Below, piece after piece: positions 56,157 to 64,000 of a stretch of DNA of 64,000 nucleotides. The notes under the pieces are model-generated. The model did no database searches and was not told where the DNA came from. It was given only the letters and a program-made list of their open reading frames with translations. How positions within the stretch are numbered: the stretch's first letter is position 1; each line of letters starts with the position of its first letter. The stretch lies in the NCBI GenBank assembly GCA_963676435.2, contig CAXXOZ010000018.1, positions 186,001 through 250,000 of the forward strand, written 5' to 3'. Origin of the DNA: CAXXOZ01 sp963676435 (lineage in GTDB: Bacteria > Bacillota > Clostridia > Lachnospirales > Lachnospiraceae). A program made the translations under genes and the position numbers.

Positions 56157-57893
56157 ATGAAAAAAAGAGTTGACAGGTTAAGTGTAAAAAGAAAAAGATA
56201 CTATAGAATTACCGCTGTAATTATTATTTCCTTTATTGTATTTCAAGTAGTAAGTAATTTTAACTATTTACTATATGGTAGAGAGGGGAATGAAGATTCA
56301 ACAAACGCAGAAAGTATTAGTTATGATGAAATAGTAGGTGTTTTAAGTAGTAATTCAAGAACAAAAAGCTATTTTGTTGAACTACAAGATGATCCGCAAT
56401 ACATTTTTGTTTATGATGATTTAGGTGAATCTGAAAAATATATAATACAAGAACTTGAAAATTTGAAAAAAGAATATTCTACATCAAATGATGTAGCAGA
56501 TATATTATGTGAACCTTGTTTAACAACAGTTATACTATGTAAGAATAGCTATTCTAAAGAAGAACAGCAAGTTATTGATGAAATGTGTGAGCAAGGAATT
56601 GACTTGATTTTTTCAGAGATTCCTAATAGTTTAGTTTTGAATTCTGAATGGGGTAAAAAGGTTTTTGGAATTTCTCAGGCTTATACTAAGGTGACTTATA
56701 AAGGAGTAAGACTTATTGGAAATTTTTTCATAGGTGATATGATTGAATTGCCAGACTTAGAAGTAGAACTTACTGATGTAGATTTAACACAGGGTTGTAA
56801 AGTGTATTCATATAGTCTTATGAACTATTTCAGTAAGGATTATGAAGGAGATGTACCAGAATTTGAAATGGGGGATAATGAAGAAATGCCTCCATTAATA
56901 TGGAGACATATTGAAGGTAATAGTCAGGTTTTTGTTATTAATGGAGATTTTATGGAAACTACTGCTGCTTGTGGTATTTTGAATTCTGTTATATCAAAAT
57001 CAAGCAAAGTTTTTATTTATCCAATTATTAACGCAAACAATTTATTTGTTTTAGGGTTACCTTATACCTCGAATATTGCTTCTGAAGAACTCATAGAAAA
57101 ATATAGCAGAGATGCTTTAGGGATACAACAAGACTTAATATTTCCAGGTATTTTAAATATAGCAACTGAAGAAAAAATATTCCCGGGTTACTATACAAAT
57201 GATTTATTTGAGGTTATAGAAAACTCGGATGATGATAGAATTTCATATTATCTAAAAGAGATAGTAAAGCAAGGAGCAACACTTGGATATATTACAGATG
57301 AAGGTGAGAACGTATCTTTAAAACCAGATACAGAAGAATTGAATATAACTAATATAGAAAATAATATAACATCGTTACTAAATGTTTGGAATAGTGAATT
57401 TTCCTTTGAAAGTGATAATAAAAGTTATATTAATTTACCAATAATTTTAAGCACTGTCGAAAATACTGATGAAGATATTTTGAAGACATATTCTGCAGTT
57501 AATTCAATGGGATATTTTTCAAATCTAGCAAATATTAATAATATTTTAGAACCAAAAACAAAGGACGATGACTGGGTTGAATATGAAAAAAATCTTGTTA
57601 CAATGATTGCGTACCAACAAGATGAATTTGGATATATTGAGAATTTAAGTGTTGATGACACTATAAAAAGAGTAATTTGCTTCCAAATAATGGAACCTCA
57701 AATTATTTATGAAAATATGAGAATTCTGGTAAGAACAGAAAATTTCTATAAAGAAGCTTTCTTTATGCTTAAAACAGAATTCAAAATAGAAAAAATTGAA
57801 GGTGGTAAATATATTATTGTTGGCGAAGAAGAATATTTAATTAAACAAGAGAGTGAAAGTATGATTATATATTACAAGGAGGAAGTTGAATGA
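56157..57893 (+). CDS. Extracytoplasmic protein in the PelA position
   Basis: 578 residues with a basic N-terminus and one membrane anchor (about 18-37), so most of it lies outside. I do not recognise it with certainty. 'SQVFVINGDFMETTAACGIL' type residues near 263-282, and 'KVFIYPIINANNLFVLGLP' after them, resemble the fold order of PelA/DUF2194-type proteins. I see no CE4 deacetylase motifs (DD or HxxxxH) and no clear hydrolase site. It overlaps pelF by four bases. Pel clusters usually have a deacetylase here, so it may be its replacement or a scaffold. Confidence 0.55.
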   Translation: MKKRVDRLSVKRKRYYRITAVIIISFIVFQVVSNFNYLLYGREGNEDSTNAESISYDEIVGVLSSNSRTKSYFVELQDDPQYIFVYDDLGESEKYIIQELENLKKEYSTSNDVADILCEPCLTTVILCKNSYSKEEQQVIDEMCEQGIDLIFSEIPNSLVLNSEWGKKVFGISQAYTKVTYKGVRLIGNFFIGDMIELPDLEVELTDVDLTQGCKVYSYSLMNYFSKDYEGDVPEFEMGDNEEMPPLIWRHIEGNSQVFVINGDFMETTAACGILNSVISKSSKVFIYPIINANNLFVLGLPYTSNIASEELIEKYSRDALGIQQDLIFPGILNIATEEKIFPGYYTNDLFEVIENSDDDRISYYLKEIVKQGATLGYITDEGENVSLKPDTEELNITNIENNITSLLNVWNSEFSFESDNKSYINLPIILSTVENTDEDILKTYSAVNSMGYFSNLANINNILEPKTKDDDWVEYEKNLVTMIAYQQDEFGYIENLSVDDTIKRVICFQIMEPQIIYENMRILVRTENFYKEAFFMLKTEFKIEKIEGGKYIIVGEEEYLIKQESESMIIYYKEEVE

Positions 57894-59302
57894 TAGTATG
57901 CTTAATTATAGAAGGTGCATATCCTTATGTAAGTGGTGGTGTTTCAAGCTGGGTTCAGCAGCTTGTTCAATCCATGCCAGAAATAGAGTTTAAGATACAA
58001 ATAATTTCTTCCAGTCGTGGTGGTAAAAGAGAGTTTAAATATAAAATACCAGATAATGTTAGTGAGATGAAAGAAGTTTATTTACTTGATGATGATATTG
58101 TTGAAAAAAGAAAAAGAAAAAGTTTTTCAATGAGTAAAGAACAATTTGATGCTTTTGAGTCATTATTATTTGGTGATTCTGTTGATTGGAATGTAATTTT
58201 TGATTTTTTCCATAATGGAAATGTTTCAACAAATGCATTACTATCAGGTAACAGCTTTTTAAAAATGGTAAAAAGCTGTTATGAAGAACGTTTTAGCAGA
58301 GAGATTTTTACAGATTTTTTATGGACTATGAGATCAATGTACCTCCCTCTCTTTACAGCATTAAAAGCCAGCCCTCTTGAAGCAGATGTATATAATTCAG
58401 TATCTACAGGATATGCTGGAATATTAGGAAGTATGCAGCAGTATATATATAATAAACCTTTAATTATAACAGAACATGGTATATATACAAGGGAAAGGGA
58501 AGAAGAAATAATTAAATCAAGTTGGGTCAGTGGTATATATAAAGATTTATGGATAAGTCAGTTCAATAAAATTTCGAATTGTAGTTATGCCAAAGCTTCA
58601 AAAGTTACTTCTTTATTTACAGAAGCTAGAGAATTTCAAATTGAACTAGGTTGTGATAGGGAAAAAACAGAGGTTATTCCTAATGGTGTTCATGCTGAAA
58701 ACTTTAAAAATTTAACACCAAAAGATAAAGATGACGACATGATAAATATTGGAGCTGTTTTAAGAGTTACACCTATAAAAGATGTAAAAACATTAATAAA
58801 TGCATTTTCAATTGCTAAAAAGAACAATCCTAAATTAAGATTGTGGATTATGGGGCCATTAGAAGAGGCTCCTGAATATGCAAAAGAGTGTATGGATCTT
58901 GTTAAAGAGCTTAAAGTAAATGATGTAGAATTTTTAGGAATGGTTAATGTCAAAGAATATATTGGTAAAACAGATTTTATGATATTAAGTAGTATTAGTG
59001 AAGGTCAACCATTATCAATACTAGAAGGATTTGCTGCTAGAAAACCTTTTATAGTAACAAATGTAGGAAATTGCGCTGGTATGATTAATGGAGAATTTGA
59101 CAATTTTGGAAAGGCGGGAATAGTAGTTCCTGTCATGAATGTAGGTAAAATGGCTAAAGCCATTAATGATCTGGCTGAGGATGAAGAATTAAGAATAAAA
59201 ATGGGAGATACAGCAGAAAAAAGAGCATATCAGTATGATGCAACAAAGTCATATGGAATGTATAAAGACTTATATCAGTCTCTATATGGAGGTGTTAAAT
59301 AA
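57890..59302 (+). CDS. pelF: PelF glycosyltransferase (GT4)
   Basis: 470 residues. The N-terminus 'MIVCLIIEGAYPYVSGGVSSW' region is diagnostic of PelF. The C-terminal GT-B half has 'VIPNGVH', 'GAVLRVTPIKDVKTLI', 'LWIMGPLEEAPEY' and the retaining EX7E-like 'SSISEGQPLSILEGFAA', which binds the nucleotide sugar. It is a cytoplasmic enzyme that polymerises Pel from UDP-sugar. An AAGGAGG site lies inside the gene before. The stop overlaps pelG by one base, the usual pelF-pelG order. Confidence 0.95.
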   Translation: MIVCLIIEGAYPYVSGGVSSWVQQLVQSMPEIEFKIQIISSSRGGKREFKYKIPDNVSEMKEVYLLDDDIVEKRKRKSFSMSKEQFDAFESLLFGDSVDWNVIFDFFHNGNVSTNALLSGNSFLKMVKSCYEERFSREIFTDFLWTMRSMYLPLFTALKASPLEADVYNSVSTGYAGILGSMQQYIYNKPLIITEHGIYTREREEEIIKSSWVSGIYKDLWISQFNKISNCSYAKASKVTSLFTEAREFQIELGCDREKTEVIPNGVHAENFKNLTPKDKDDDMINIGAVLRVTPIKDVKTLINAFSIAKKNNPKLRLWIMGPLEEAPEYAKECMDLVKELKVNDVEFLGMVNVKEYIGKTDFMILSSISEGQPLSILEGFAARKPFIVTNVGNCAGMINGEFDNFGKAGIVVPVMNVGKMAKAINDLAEDEELRIKMGDTAEKRAYQYDATKSYGMYKDLYQSLYGGVK

Positions 59303-60759
59303 TGGCAGGAATTGGATTTGAACTTAAAAAGATTTATAAGGAAGAAAGCGTTGGTAGAAACTTGTTAGGAGCTATGTATTCAACTTTAGTTACTGTAGGT
59401 CCGACAGTGATTGTTATTGCTGCAATACTAACCATGTACTTATTGCTTGAATATTCTGATGTAGGTTATTATCATAGAGAACTTTTATCTTCTACTATTT
59501 TATATGTTTTTATATTTGCAGTTATTATAACAGCGCCTTTTAATGCTGTGTTTTCAAGGTATCTTGCAGATAAAATCTATTGTGAAGAATCAAAAGATAT
59601 ATTGCCATCATTTTTTGCTGGTATTACTATATTAGGAATAATAGGAACAGCAATTGCATTGCCAGTTATGTTAAGACTTTATTTTGTAGGCGGTGTAGAT
59701 GTTTATTATATCTTTGCATCATATTTATTATGGATAGAAGAATTATTACTCTTTTTCAGCATGACATATCTTTATGCTACAAAAGACTATAGGGTAATAG
59801 CGATTTCATTTATTTCAGGAATGGGTTTAGCATTAGGTTTAAGTGCATTATTACATTACTATATAGGCATGGAAACAACTAGATCTATTTTATACGGTTT
59901 AACAGCAGGTATTTTCTTAGCTGCATGTGTTAATGGTGCGTATATCTGTTACTTTTTTAGAGAACATAGTAAAAACTATAGAGAATGTCTTTCCTATATA
60001 AAGAAATTCTTCCCAGTATTCTTAGCAAACTTATTATATTTTGGTGGTTTATATGTTCATAACTTTATATTCTGGACGGTTGAGGGAAGAATAATTGTGG
60101 CAGAGACATACATTAGTATGCAACCGTATGATATGGCAACATGTCTGGCATTATTTACAAATATATCAACAATAATAATGTTTACTGTTATGGCTGAAAC
60201 AAAGTTTCACATAAAATTTTCTGGATATACATCAGCAGTTAACGGTAGTACTTTGAAAAAAATCAAAAAAGAAAAAGAAAGTATGTTTTATCTATTAATG
60301 AAACAAATAAGTCATATTTTTGGAATTCAAATTATTATAACAATACTTTTTTACTTGCTTATTAAAATATTTTCTTCATCAATGGGATTTGGTGGAATGA
60401 CTTTGGAAATATATCCAGCACTTGCAGTTGCTTACCTGGTTATATTTTTGATGTATGGAAACATGGTATATTTATTCTACTTTAATGACAATAGAGGTGC
60501 TTTGTTAACCGGTTTGATTTTTATCGTTTGTGGAGGAATAGGAGCCTGGATTTCAAAAGATTTTACTGTAGATGCTTACGGAGTAGGAATACTTGTTGGA
60601 AGTGTTATTGGATGGACATTTACATTCTTTAGAATTAGATATATGGAAAAACATTTCGAAGAGCATATATTCTGTAATCAAAAAATTGTAGAAGTCAGAC
60701 AAGTTAAAAAGAAAAGTGAAGATATTATATATAAAAAAGGTCAAGGGCAGATATCATAA
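59302..60759 (+). CDS. pelG: PelG membrane transporter
   Basis: 485 residues. The N-terminus 'MAGIGFELKKIYKEES' is the hallmark of PelG, followed by about twelve membrane helices of the MOP/PST superfamily ('AMYSTLVTVGPTVIVIAA'). A charged loop near 310-325 separates the halves. PelG works with PelD, PelE and PelF to pass the growing chain across the membrane. A degraded stretch follows in place of further pel genes. Confidence 0.95.
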   Translation: MAGIGFELKKIYKEESVGRNLLGAMYSTLVTVGPTVIVIAAILTMYLLLEYSDVGYYHRELLSSTILYVFIFAVIITAPFNAVFSRYLADKIYCEESKDILPSFFAGITILGIIGTAIALPVMLRLYFVGGVDVYYIFASYLLWIEELLLFFSMTYLYATKDYRVIAISFISGMGLALGLSALLHYYIGMETTRSILYGLTAGIFLAACVNGAYICYFFREHSKNYRECLSYIKKFFPVFLANLLYFGGLYVHNFIFWTVEGRIIVAETYISMQPYDMATCLALFTNISTIIMFTVMAETKFHIKFSGYTSAVNGSTLKKIKKEKESMFYLLMKQISHIFGIQIIITILFYLLIKIFSSSMGFGGMTLEIYPALAVAYLVIFLMYGNMVYLFYFNDNRGALLTGLIFIVCGGIGAWISKDFTVDAYGVGILVGSVIGWTFTFFRIRYMEKHFEEHIFCNQKIVEVRQVKKKSEDIIYKKGQGQIS

Positions 60760-60789
60760 TCAGAATGTATAGTTTTAAGAAATGTGAGA

Positions 60790-61024
60790 AGAACTTAGAG
60801 CTTTTCGCCTTTAGTAAAAGAAGGGTTTGTAAAAATAAATCAATTTAAAAGTGACATTGAAAGACGAGTTTTAGAAAGTTTCTAGAGAAAGCAATATTGA
60901 AGTCTCTGTTACAAAATATCCAATATTTTTAAATTATGATAGTCTTGAAAGTTTAGTAAAAGAAAAATCTGTTAAACTTACTTTTTTTGGAGAATTTCAT
61001 AGTACAGAAACTTTTATAAAATAA
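60790..61024 (+). pseudogene. Remnant of a small coding region after pelG
   Basis: The 299-base gap after pelG holds no intact gene, but the sequence reads as protein over several frames: 'SPLVKEGFVKINQFKSD', then 'IERRVLE', then 'RESNIEVSVTKYPIFLNY' ending 'FHSTETFIK' and a stop at 61022-61024. One base removed from an A3 run near 60877 joins the last parts. Product unknown. It is broken by at least two frameshifts and stops. Confidence 0.5.
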
Positions 61025-61058
61025 TTAGAAAATATAATTTAATGTAGGAGTATAAATA

Positions 61059-62120
61059 ATGCTAAGCTTTATAATACCAGTTTATAATGGGGAAAAGTAT
61101 ATAGAAGATTGTGTTGATTCAGTTTTGAATTTAAATTTTAATGAATTTGAGATAATTATTATAAATGATGGTTCAAAAGATAATACTCTTAAAATATGCA
61201 ACAAACTATCTGGAAATATTGGAAATATAAAAGTATTTAGTATTGAAAATAGTGGACAAGGAATAGCTAGGAACTATGGAATTAAAAAAGCAAGTGGAAA
61301 TTATATTGCATTTATTGATGCTGATGATACTGTTGTGAAAAAAGGTTTTAATGTTCTATATGAAAAAGCAATAAAAGAAGAGTTAGATATAGTGAGTGGA
61401 ATATATTATAGAGAAACATCTAAAGGAAAAGAAATTGTAGGAAAGAATTTTTTATGTGGCATAGTTGCTAGAAATGGTAGAAAGGAAGAAGTAGAATTAT
61501 ACAACGCAATAAAGACACAAAGTATATTTGGTTACCTTTGGAATAAAATATATAAAACTAAATTTTTAATAGATAATGAAATATTTTTTGAAGATACTAA
61601 GAAGATGGCCATGGAAGACACAATGTTTAATATATTAGCGTTTTCATGTAATCCTAAATATTATCATATAAATATTCCTGTATATAATTATAATGCTAAA
61701 AATACATCTACTACTAGAAAATATGATCCAGAAATTGTTGAAAAAAATTTATTATTAATAAAAAAAATAGCAAAAAATCTAAATGAAAGAGATAGATTTA
61801 AAGACAATATAGATTTAATAGTTCCTTTAGTAGCTAGAACATTTTGTTGGACACTTATGAAAAACTCAGACTATGAGAATAAAGCATATAGTAGGAATCT
61901 AGATTATATTATAAAATATAATAAAAATAAGGTTTTTAAATCAATTGTTACCAAAGAAAACTATAAAAATGAATTAAAGAAAATTCCAGGAAAGCTAGAA
62001 GAGTATTTTTATAGAACTTGTTTATTTTGTTTTAAAAAAGAATATTTAAAGTTGCTTGCAGTAGGTTTTACATTTCTAAGTCCGTTGTTTAAAGTTTATA
62101 TAAGAAAAACCTTAAAATAA
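61059..62120 (+). CDS. Glycosyltransferase family 2 (EpsJ-like)
   Basis: 353-residue GT2 of the GT-A fold. It has 'LSFIIPVYNGEKYIEDC', 'INDGSKDNT', 'NSGQGIARNYGI' and the metal-binding 'FIDADDTV' (DADD). 'MEDTMFNILAF' further on matches the ExD region where catalysis occurs. A basic helical tail may bind the membrane. A weak GGAG site precedes the ATG. It is followed by a paralogue 17 bases later. The acceptor is unknown; it may modify the Pel-like polymer or serve a different one. Confidence 0.9.
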   Translation: MLSFIIPVYNGEKYIEDCVDSVLNLNFNEFEIIIINDGSKDNTLKICNKLSGNIGNIKVFSIENSGQGIARNYGIKKASGNYIAFIDADDTVVKKGFNVLYEKAIKEELDIVSGIYYRETSKGKEIVGKNFLCGIVARNGRKEEVELYNAIKTQSIFGYLWNKIYKTKFLIDNEIFFEDTKKMAMEDTMFNILAFSCNPKYYHINIPVYNYNAKNTSTTRKYDPEIVEKNLLLIKKIAKNLNERDRFKDNIDLIVPLVARTFCWTLMKNSDYENKAYSRNLDYIIKYNKNKVFKSIVTKENYKNELKKIPGKLEEYFYRTCLFCFKKEYLKLLAVGFTFLSPLFKVYIRKTLK

Positions 62121-62136
62121 TAAATTTGGGGGATTT

Positions 62137-63096
62137 ATGGAAAAAAAAATAAGTGTAATAATTGCAGCATATAATGTTGAAGAATATTTAATGAAGTGTT
62201 TGGAAACAGTCAAAAATCAAACATATAAAAATTTACAGATTATAGTTATAGATGATGGTTCTACAGACTCCACACCACAAATTTGTGACAGTTATAAAGC
62301 TGACAATAGATTTGTCATAGTTCACAAAAAAAATGGTGGACTTTCAGCAGCAAGAAATACTGGTCTAGATATTGCAGACGGTGATTACCTGATATTTATA
62401 GACGGTGATGATTATATTGAAGAAAATTTATGCGAGGAGTTAGTTGAAAAATCAGAAAAAAACAATTCTGATATGGTGATATTTTCATATTTCAGGGATT
62501 ATGGAGACAGAGTAGTTCAATACCATAATGATGGTAAATTGAAAATGATATCTCAAAAAGAGGCTATAAAAGGTCTCGTAAATGATGAGAGAATTAAAAG
62601 TATGGTTTGGATGAAGTTTTATAAAAGAGAACTTTTTAAGGATCTTTATTTCAAAGAAAGACATAATTATGAAGATGTTTACATTATGCATCATATTTTT
62701 TTTAGAGCAAAAATAATAATGCTTTATAATAAGTCGTTATATTATTATAGATATCGAGAAGATAGTATTTCGAATTTTCAGAGCGAGAAAAATTTAAATC
62801 ATCGGTGGGAAAGTCTGCTTTTAAGGTATAAAGATATCAGTGAAACTTATCCTGAATTAGAAGGAGATGTTTTAAAGAAAACTGCATATGCATATGCAGA
62901 TATTTATAATTCATTATGTGCAGCAAAACATCCAGATAAAAAAAATATTAAAAGAAAAATTAATATTTTTTATAAAGATAACTCTAAAAAGATTTGCTTA
63001 AAAACAAAAGTGATATTTGATATAGTGAAATTAGCTAAAATATTTAAGATGAATATGACTTTATATATGATTATGAAAAAAATAAATAATAGATAG
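62137..63096 (+). CDS. Glycosyltransferase family 2 (EpsJ-like), second
   Basis: 319-residue GT2 enzyme with 'SVIIAAYNVEEYLMKCL', 'DDGSTDSTP', 'NGGLSAARNTGL' and the metal-binding 'FIDGDDYI' (DGDD). 'NYEDVYIMHHIFFRA' provides the catalytic Glu-Asp region. A GGGGG site precedes the ATG. It is a diverged relative of the GT2 before it, and a DUF4874/4832 gene follows 18 bases later in what is probably the same operon. Confidence 0.92.
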   Translation: MEKKISVIIAAYNVEEYLMKCLETVKNQTYKNLQIIVIDDGSTDSTPQICDSYKADNRFVIVHKKNGGLSAARNTGLDIADGDYLIFIDGDDYIEENLCEELVEKSEKNNSDMVIFSYFRDYGDRVVQYHNDGKLKMISQKEAIKGLVNDERIKSMVWMKFYKRELFKDLYFKERHNYEDVYIMHHIFFRAKIIMLYNKSLYYYRYREDSISNFQSEKNLNHRWESLLLRYKDISETYPELEGDVLKKTAYAYADIYNSLCAAKHPDKKNIKRKINIFYKDNSKKICLKTKVIFDIVKLAKIFKMNMTLYMIMKKINNR

Positions 63097-63114
63097 AATC
63101 TCAAGGAGAGTTTT

Positions 63115-64000
63115 TTGGATGAAATAAAAAAGAAAAAACAACTAATTCGAATATTATCTTTAACTGCTTTAATTATCTTTTTAGTAGTAGTTTATTTTGT
63201 GTTCTTTTTTACTGGTTATAAAACGATTACTATGGATGAGAATAACGATTATATTGTAAACCCAGATAGAGGAGCATACTCACAGATTGACACTTCTCAG
63301 GCATCTATAATTAAAGATTATTATAATGGAGAACAAGGCATGGAATTTAGACTTGTTTTAATTGCCTTTGATTTAAATGATTATCCAAATACAGAAATTA
63401 TTCCCGAAGAAAAGATAAACGAATTAAAAAATGCTCTTGATATTGCAAGAGAATATGGAATGGGTGTTATTTTTAGAGCTGGTTATTTTTTCTCTGGAGA
63501 TGAAGAGTATCTTGAACCAGATGAATTTGAGACAGTATGTCTACATGAAAAACAAATAGCAGATGTTATTAATGAATATACCGATGTAGTAGTTTGTGTT
63601 CAAGCTGGTTTTTTAGGACCTTATGGGGAATGGCACTCTAGCATTCATATGGAAGATGAAACAGAGGGGATGAAAAACTACTTATACTTATTGAAAATAA
63701 TGCTTGAAGATATTGATGAAGACATATCTATCAATATAAGAAGACCTCTTTTTATTAGAGAAGCAATTAATGAAGGTATTGATTGTGAAAGAGTGGGTTT
63801 TTTTAATGATGGAATGTTTGGTACAGAAACAGATATTGGTACTTATACAGAAGAAGGATATGACAGGGATGATGAACTTAGGTGGTTAAAGGAAAATATT
63901 AATACACCTTATAATGGTGGAGAGTTTCCTTATGTAACAGAATTTTCTGAGGCAAAAAATGCTATAAAAGAATTAGATAAGATGCAGGTTACATATTTGA
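63115..64000 (+). CDS. DUF4874/DUF4832 TIM-barrel protein, N-terminal part
   Basis: The window ends inside this gene. The start is a TTG at 63115 with an AAGGAG site six bases before; the ATG at 63119 leads to an immediate stop. The 295 visible residues show a membrane anchor (about 10-32), then 'YIVNPDRGAYSQ' (the NPxRG opening of DUF4874), 'LVLIAFDLNDY' and 'VVCVQAGFLGPYGEWHSS', which matches the family's carbohydrate-active TIM-barrel core. It is probably an extracytoplasmic glycan-binding or glycan-cleaving protein. After the pel genes it might take the place of PelA's hydrolase. Confidence 0.78.
   Translation, partial: MDEIKKKKQLIRILSLTALIIFLVVVYFVFFFTGYKTITMDENNDYIVNPDRGAYSQIDTSQASIIKDYYNGEQGMEFRLVLIAFDLNDYPNTEIIPEEKINELKNALDIAREYGMGVIFRAGYFFSGDEEYLEPDEFETVCLHEKQIADVINEYTDVVVCVQAGFLGPYGEWHSSIHMEDETEGMKNYLYLLKIMLEDIDEDISINIRRPLFIREAINEGIDCERVGFFNDGMFGTETDIGTYTEEGYDRDDELRWLKENINTPYNGGEFPYVTEFSEAKNAIKELDKMQVTYL

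Overview
The window is AT-rich, densely coded DNA from a low-GC Gram-positive bacterium, most likely an anaerobic Clostridia member (Lachnospiraceae-like). This is inferred from strong AGGAGG-type ribosome sites, two T-box leaders (Trp and Asp), an archaeal-type AspRS joined to gatCAB, LL-diaminopimelate aminotransferase, a glnA-ANTAR pair, and LCP and L,D-transpeptidase envelope enzymes. I saw no tRNA, rRNA, CRISPR array, transposase or phage gene.

Region 1 (1-23.6 kb) is a cell-surface polysaccharide locus. It has a flippase end, GT8 and GT2 glycosyltransferases and three MBOAT O-acyltransferases. It also has three SGNH/AlgX-like partners, an acyltransferase-3, and a sugar-modification block (FAD oxidoreductase, SDR, TIM-barrel isomerase). 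Two polytopic GT-C-like proteins and two tandem LCP ligases, which would attach the product to the wall, follow. Many genes here are interrupted by frameshifts. Where I resolved them base by base they are nearly all single-base changes in short A, T or G runs, with the reading otherwise preserved. This suggests sequencing error or very recent decay.

Region 2 (23.7-47 kb) is mostly housekeeping. It holds HtrA and a divergent ClpX, an ABC exporter, a TrpB2-type tryptophan synthase behind a UGG-specifier T-box, RNase H and an L,D-transpeptidase. Shikimate kinase follows, then a LytTR/LiaF-like operon with a 21-bp-period direct repeat upstream, and a DUF4153-like protein. Next come glutamine synthetase with an ANTAR RNA-binding regulator, DapL, a 758-residue cyclic-nucleotide-binding-like protein of unknown role, and the T-box-controlled AspRS-GatCAB operon for Asn-tRNA and Gln-tRNA synthesis.

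Region 3 (47-64 kb) is a second exopolysaccharide locus. Its core is a Gram-positive Pel-like operon: DUF2304, a PelD-like c-di-GMP receptor fused to a degenerate SDR domain, PelE, a large GT-C-like membrane protein, a GT2, an extracytoplasmic protein in the place of PelA, PelF and PelG. Two GT2 enzymes and the start of a DUF4874/DUF4832 TIM-barrel protein follow. The PelD-like protein keeps an RxxD site beside a destroyed GGDEF motif, so the operon is probably switched on after translation by cyclic di-GMP. The inserted GT-C and GT2 genes and the lack of any visible deacetylase suggest a Pel variant that has not been characterised.
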